A stretch of DNA of 64,000 nt from Capillidium heterosporum (Eukaryota; Entomophthoromycota; Entomophthoromycetes; Entomophthorales; Capillidiaceae), in contig WBMQ01000002.1 in assembly GCA_016630905.1 (NCBI GenBank), positions 744,001 to 808,000 of the forward strand, written 5' to 3'. The position numbers were made by a program, and so were the translations under genes. Below the pieces are notes generated by a model. The model had not been told where the DNA came from and ran no database searches. It was given only the letters and a program-made list of their open reading frames with translations. Below are positions 58,768-64,000 of the stretch, one piece after another. Each line of letters opens with the position of its first letter. Position 1 is the first letter of the stretch.

Positions 58768-60580
58768 TTAGCCCGAGTACGCAAAGGTGGAGTTACCGTC
58801 GAAACTGTTGGACGCCGACATGGCGGTAGGATGTGTAAAACTGGTGGTAGTCATATTAGGATCGAACCCAGAGCCGTTGGTAAAGTTCGGTTGATTGGGG
58901 TTGAGGAAGGCATTGGCTTGGTTTTGTAGCATGGTGTTGGGATTGAACATGGTTTGTGTGGTATCCTAAAATTAAAAATTAGTACCACTTTATATACCTT
59001 TATATTACCATGCCGTTAATGAAGGGAGCTCCGTTGCTGTTGGACCTCGACATCAAGTTGTTGGAGGAGTTGTTGGGATCCAGCAAGGACATGTGGTTGT
59101 TGTGACTCTCCAGCAAGTTGAAATCCTCCTGTTTAACGGGATAGCTGATCTCGTTGATGGGGGTCAGACCCTGTGTGTTGTTGAAGGCGAAGTTCTGGTT
59201 CTCGTTACCACCTTGCATGGCCAAAGGCCCAATGCCGAATTTAAGAGCTTGGAAACGCTGCAGCGAGTAGGGGTCAGCCAAGGAGTGACGACGTGGGTTG
59301 ATGTTGTGCCTTAACCCTGGGTTGAACATGGGGTTCATGCCGGGTGGCATCAAAAAGTCGTGGTCAAAGTTGGTGTTCAGGCGCTCCTGGAAGGGGATCA
59401 TACCCATAGGGTTCTGGAAGTTGTTTTCCAAATTCAACGCAGAGATCGACCCATTTTCGCTGGGGGTCTGCTGCGTCGAGAAGTTGAAAGCAGGGGCATT
59501 GGGCTTAGTCTCTTCAAACTCAGTCTCATCCTCCTCAAGTAAATTGAACCCGAGTGAGTTGCCGTTGTTGCCTTGGAAGTCATTGAACATGGGCCCGCTG
59601 TAACCAGCGCCGCCACCATTCTGGACGAAATTAAGCTGCTGGGCCATAGTTAGAGAGTTGATGGGCTGCGAGAAACGTCGCTGCATATTGGCGCGGCCTA
59701 AAGGATTAGTATATAGTTATCTGGTAGATTTTACCTGGGAATCCTCCCCGCATAGCATTTCCAAAGTTCGATGTGAAGGAAGCTGGTGAAGCCAACCCGC
59801 TGTTTAAAGCGGAATTCTGACCACTGTAGGCCGAGTTTGGATTTAACGAGAGCGCGGGGGTGAATCCGGCTGCCTGCTTTTGAGTTAAAATTTTGAAACA
59901 ACGAAAAAGCTTACATATTTACTGACTATCTTTTTCAAGGCAAAGGAGAGGATCTTCCATGGGAAGACCTTGACGTCCTTTTCGATGTTGCGTGGCTTAG
60001 GGGACGGGAAGGCCATGATAAGCTTAAAAAATTCAGCGGTCTCTGGCTTGCATTTAGCGACCGTCAAGGGACGGAACCCTTCCAAATTTCTCCTTATACG
60101 ATTCTTCTCCTCGACCGTAAAGCGCACCGAAATCAAAGCTTCCAAAAGGTAGATGCAGTCCACCGAGGTTATGAAGCATTGCTCCTTTTCTCGCCAGTAG
60201 ATACACGATATTATTATGGCGTTGGCTGTTTTTTCGGGCGGAGTAATAGATTTAAAGCGGCAGTAGATGGTGTTGTTTTCGTGGCGGCGCCAAAACTGAA
60301 CTAATCTTCTTGAGCAGGATCGCTCCTCATCACTCCTAATAAATGGTTAGTACTAAAAAATGGAATGGCTTTACCATAGATACATCATCTCCTCCAAATT
60401 GCCTTCGTAGACCAAGTCAGCCTTGTTAAGAACTGCTGGGAAGCTGGGAAGGTTGGGTAAAGTGTCGTTGGAGTGTTCTTGATTTTCATTCAAAGCGGTG
60501 TTCTCCGATATATCGGGCAACCCCTGCTGGTTGAATAGGTAGGCGGATTGATCAAAGTCGTGGTTGGGTTGGGTATCCAT
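58768..60580 (-). CDS. Fungal regulatory protein with DUF7082-type domain
   Basis: Start MDTQPNHDFDQSAYLFNQQG at 60580; four introns; stop at 58768; about 520 aa. After an acidic N-terminus comes a highly conserved block (about residues 70-200): RRLVQFWRRHENNTIYCRFK, SCIYWREKEQCFITSVDCIY, LEALISVRFTVEEKNRIRRN, LEGFRPLTV, FPSPKPRNIEKDVKVFPWK. I recognise this as the fungal-only domain catalogued as DUF7082, found in proteins annotated as developmental or transcription regulators. The C-terminal 300 residues are Asn/Met/Pro/Gln-rich and disordered, as in activators. Its molecular role is not established. More than 3.4 kb upstream is free of genes. Confidence 0.75.
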
Positions 60581-63500
60581 TGTGTCAACTATAGTAGATA
60601 GAGGTTTGATTTTTATTGGGAATGAAAATAGGTGAACTGGAAGGAAATCAACTCAATTTAAAGCTTACTATTTTAGCACTTGGTCAAATTAAGCTACAGC
60701 TCGCTTACCCGATTAGGATAGTGATTCTAAATTTTAAGATCAGCGACTCATCGTTCAGGACAGTTGGGCTATAAAAACTAGCCAATGCATTTATGCGCGC
60801 CATCTCATTGATGTAAATGCTGGGCGGCAAAACTGAGCATCCCCAGAATAGTCAATTGGTTGGTTACCAAAGTCACGTAAATGGAACCTAGACTTTAGAT
60901 CATTTCCTAATGAAAGGCCAAAACACGAAGTTAAAGCCTGCTCCTAAAATTCATTGGGATGATTGGTATGCCGAACTATACTTATGGCCGTAAGGCTTTT
61001 ACTGTAATCTTATTAACTAATTGCTATTTTGACCACCTAGACATGAGTGATCGCTGTTCTAGACCAGCTATACTAAAGAATGGCCATACATGCTGGAGAT
61101 GTCGTTTGTCTCAGTGATTCGCATCCTGGATCATATATACTTACCTTTAATATATCCATTTTGGATAGTTGACTTGACACTCTTCATCCAATTTACACGA
61201 ATGGGATGGCATATCTAAAGAACTTTACATGAATTAATGAGACCTGCATGGCGGAATTTGGATATGAGGTTAAAAGCTCTTCCATTCATGCTACCTCCTA
61301 TTTTGCTCAAGTATAGCTTTTAACAGCCCGCCATATCCCTTAGGGCTTGTAGCTCATTAGTTCGGGTTAAAACTGGTTTGAAAAACCCGATACCGTTTGC
61401 TCTGGGACCCTTGCTACAGATGTGAAACCCTACGTCGTTGAATTCCAAGCCATGTTGGAGATCTTCAAACCGGCGGATTGGCCAGGCATATTGGTGCCTT
61501 TGTTGTAGTAGCAATGTTTGCCAAATGATGTGCAATCGTCGAAGACATTTAGGACATTGTCTTTATTTGGTAATTCCTTTTATAGCAAGGCTTTTGCCCT
61601 GTAACTGCATTCTTATGCTACATATATCCAAAAAACCTTTATTGAGGAATAGCGAAAAGTATGTAGATCCTCCCTCATATGGATATATGTTCGCTTTCAC
61701 ATATCAAGTAAAGCTTTAAATGCCAGATATACACTCTCATGTTGAAAAACGCGATTACTAATTCCATATTTACAGAGAATAAGTAATTACAAACAATAAA
61801 GGTATAAGATATACAGATGTTCCGTATTTGTATCAAAAGTCTCAATTGCAAATTAAACTCTTTCATTTGTTCTAGTCTTAGATATATACATATTGGTACA
61901 AACAATTATACCTGTTCCCTTTTAGCATTTAGGCCAGTTTCAATTGCCCGTTTGGCCGACTTGCAAACTTTCAGTTTTTATACAAGGTTCAAAGGCGAAT
62001 GGCAAGTTCATAAGCAGGATACATTCCAACATTACTGAAGTCTATCAGCTCAAAACATATATATAAAAGGTAATATTTGGGCCTTATTGGTGCCGCAATG
62101 CATCGTACTTTTACCTAGTTTGTAGCCCTGTCTTCAAAGATCTAGGAGCTAACTTGCGATTCAGGCAACTTTTGCACTTCAAATTCGGCCGCATTTCGAT
62201 TCGGGTCTAGAATAGAACTTATATTACTGTGATCGACAAATAATTTGAGGGCACAAATTTTGCCAACATTTTCTCGACCGATTAATACCTTTATTGGACT
62301 GGCTAGGTAGCTGGTTTTCATATAGTGGAATGTTGATATAAGTAGGCATCATACACTGCATATATACTATTTGGAGTTTATTTATATATACCATAATGTT
62401 TGTGGTTGGGTTTTATCTTAAACGATCTTAGTTTCGCTTTTAGAATATATTAATTGTTGCCATTTCTTTGTAGGATTAGTTGAAGCAAAACTCCCTTTAA
62501 GGTAGGTTACGATACACACACAAGCTAAAATAGGATATATTATTGCTAGTTTTAAGCCTTTTCCGATGGGTTGCTGTGTACTCTTCGGTGCGACGGATAG
62601 TAATCATTAATTGAAATGGAAGATGGCCGCTATACTGAGACCTATAGCACTAGTAGTATGTCTTATACTTTTTATGGCTTATTGGGTTAGTGTTTAGGGG
62701 TTGGTTAATTAAATGTTTACAAGTTAAGCTACTGTACGAGCATTGGAAAGTAAGAGCTACTTCCTTAAATGTACATTATGTCTAATTAATGGGATGCTTA
62801 AAAGACCAATTTAGCATATGTGTCGGAGATTGAATGAAACTTTACTAATTGGTAATGGTTCATATATATCATATAGTCTTATTTTCGATACTACTTTTGT
62901 TTTGGCTTGGAATCATTTACTCAATCCACTACCTTTTAAAGCTTACACTAATGAATCCGCTTATACTATACCTATAAGCACTATTGATACAATTACAAAT
63001 ACTAATTTACCAAGTGTAAATCAATGTATATAGACATACTATCTAAAACCTTGATTAGTTATAGTATTCTAGCATTTTAGTAGAACTTAAGAATCGGAAA
63101 AATATGCATTCAAACAACCTAGATCTAAAGGTAATTTGTGCTAAAATACAGTAAAGCTTATAGCAGGAGATCCAGAGTAGCTTTTCGCTAACCAAAATTT
63201 CCAAACTGAAGTAATAATCCTTTATTCGAATTTACTAGGAACATTTGATTTGAAAACTATAAGAAAGTATGTCCAGTAAATTCGAATGGAGGGAGTTTTT
63301 TTATTAATTCTAACTCAAATTAGAAATGGTGTGCAAATTGCTTTGTAAATACAGCAGCATAGTTCCATATCTAGTGCATCTATTTACTGCAAATTATAAA
63401 CTAAAATAAATGTTGGATTTATACCATAAAGTCCCAGTAGAATCCTTCCTTTCTTTCTTTAACTATTCCTTTTAAGATGCCTTCTCTTACAGATAATGCT

Positions 63501-64000
63501 ATAATGGTCTTAAAATTCTGCTGTAAAATAAAAGAGGCACTACAAAAGTAAGCCCAAACAAGTTTGAAATCGTCGGGAAGCGTTTACAAAGAATGTCTAT
63601 TAGCAGGAGTTAACTAAGGAGCGACAGTAGTCAATACTTCATAAAGGCTAAAGAAATTGACTACAAGGCTATATAAGAATGAAGCTCGTGGTTGGTGTTT
63701 GATTCAGAGATGGTGGACTAGCAGGAATACTCTAATCCTAGCCATGAGGCTAAGAAGTGTAGTAGGATTTATTGGTTTAATTGAGCTCCAGGGCTTGGTT
63801 CAGATCGGTTCTATGGTTCGGTTCAGGTTGGTATAACTCTCTGGTATGGAGGGATACTAGTTCCTGATTCCAAGTTATACTATCAGCAGTGAATTTATAC
63901 TATATCGATAGCAGAAGTATCAAATGTTCAAAACGTTTATTTAATAATTACTTAACCTACTATTAAGTTCATTGTGTGCCTTATATAGGTTTCTAGTCTT
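60581..64000. promoter_or_regulatory. Gene-free region upstream of the DUF7082-type regulator
   Basis: At least 3.4 kb without a supported gene up to the window edge. Small ORFs (61438-61719, 61817-62038, 62818-63033) lack recognisable content. It contains a hairpin at 63217-63293 and a run of five GGTTC units at 63797-63828. No tRNA found. Confidence 0.45.
63217..63293. repeat. Inverted repeat / hairpin, 13-bp perfect core
   Basis: ATTCGAATTTACT (63224-63236) is the exact reverse complement of 63275-63287. The stem extends outward with C-G, T-A and G-T pairs (63218-63223 with 63288-63293) and partly inward; the loop is about 25 nt. Confidence 0.65.

Noticed and set aside
62818-63033. ORF of 71 codons near the right edge
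   Set aside because: No domain, no supporting context.
63797-63828. Possible tRNA B-box from repeated GGTTC units
   Set aside because: No cloverleaf or A-box could be formed; looks like a short degenerate tandem repeat.
1-64000. CRISPR arrays, insertion sequences, rRNA, operons
   Set aside because: None seen; the window is eukaryotic nuclear DNA with spliced genes.

Overview
The window is nuclear DNA from a fungus. Short spliceosomal introns (mostly 35-85 nt, GTA donors, CTAAC/CTAAT branch sites, TAG/CAG or sometimes AAG acceptors) interrupt most genes. The gene set is fungal: two Zn2Cys6 regulators, a WOPR (Gti1/Pac2) regulator, a DUF7082-type regulator, an Spc7/KNL1 kinetochore protein, Brr2 and Vps13. 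CTG falls on conserved Leu positions in Brr2, so the CUG-Ser code does not apply. I could not fix the lineage. Gene spacing is loose, about one gene per 3.7 kb.

Layout. 1-3427 (+) PHD/cysteine-rich nuclear protein, cut by the left edge. 4381-5678 (-) CDK-like kinase. 5993-10446 (+) Spc7/KNL1 in about 18 exons. 11589-12383 (-) WOPR regulator with a 4.1 kb gene-poor upstream region. 16547-17239 (-) secreted cysteine-rich protein. 18362-20310 (+) CWF19-like protein. 20755-27309 (+) BRR2 in one exon. 29142-29711 (-) unknown, probably well expressed. 31764-41316 (+) VPS13. 42347-44097 (-) Zn2Cys6 regulator needing two frame corrections. 44728-45314 (+) elongin-B-like. 46287-47339 (-) TMX2-like thioredoxin-fold protein, divergent from 47706-49941 (+) Zn2Cys6 regulator. 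50001-51531 (-) fumarylacetoacetase. About 52620-53460 (+) noncoding snoRNA host. 54164-55437 (-) very-long-chain 3-ketoacyl-CoA reductase. 56214-57709 (-) ER DnaJ. 58768-60580 (-) DUF7082-type regulator. 60581-64000 has no supported gene.

The genes do not form one pathway. Themes are RNA processing (Brr2, CWF19-like, snoRNAs), ER and membrane lipid work (DnaJ, ketoacyl reductase, TMX2-like, Vps13) and transcriptional control (five regulators).

The best non-textbook signals are: (i) a noncoding gene with three unusually long introns, each holding a box C/D snoRNA, the first with a guide matching the 18S site served by yeast snR40; (ii) three strong imperfect hairpins between genes (about 143, 143 and 77 nt); (iii) recurrent +1 frame discontinuities in otherwise conserved genes, three of which no plausible intron repairs.
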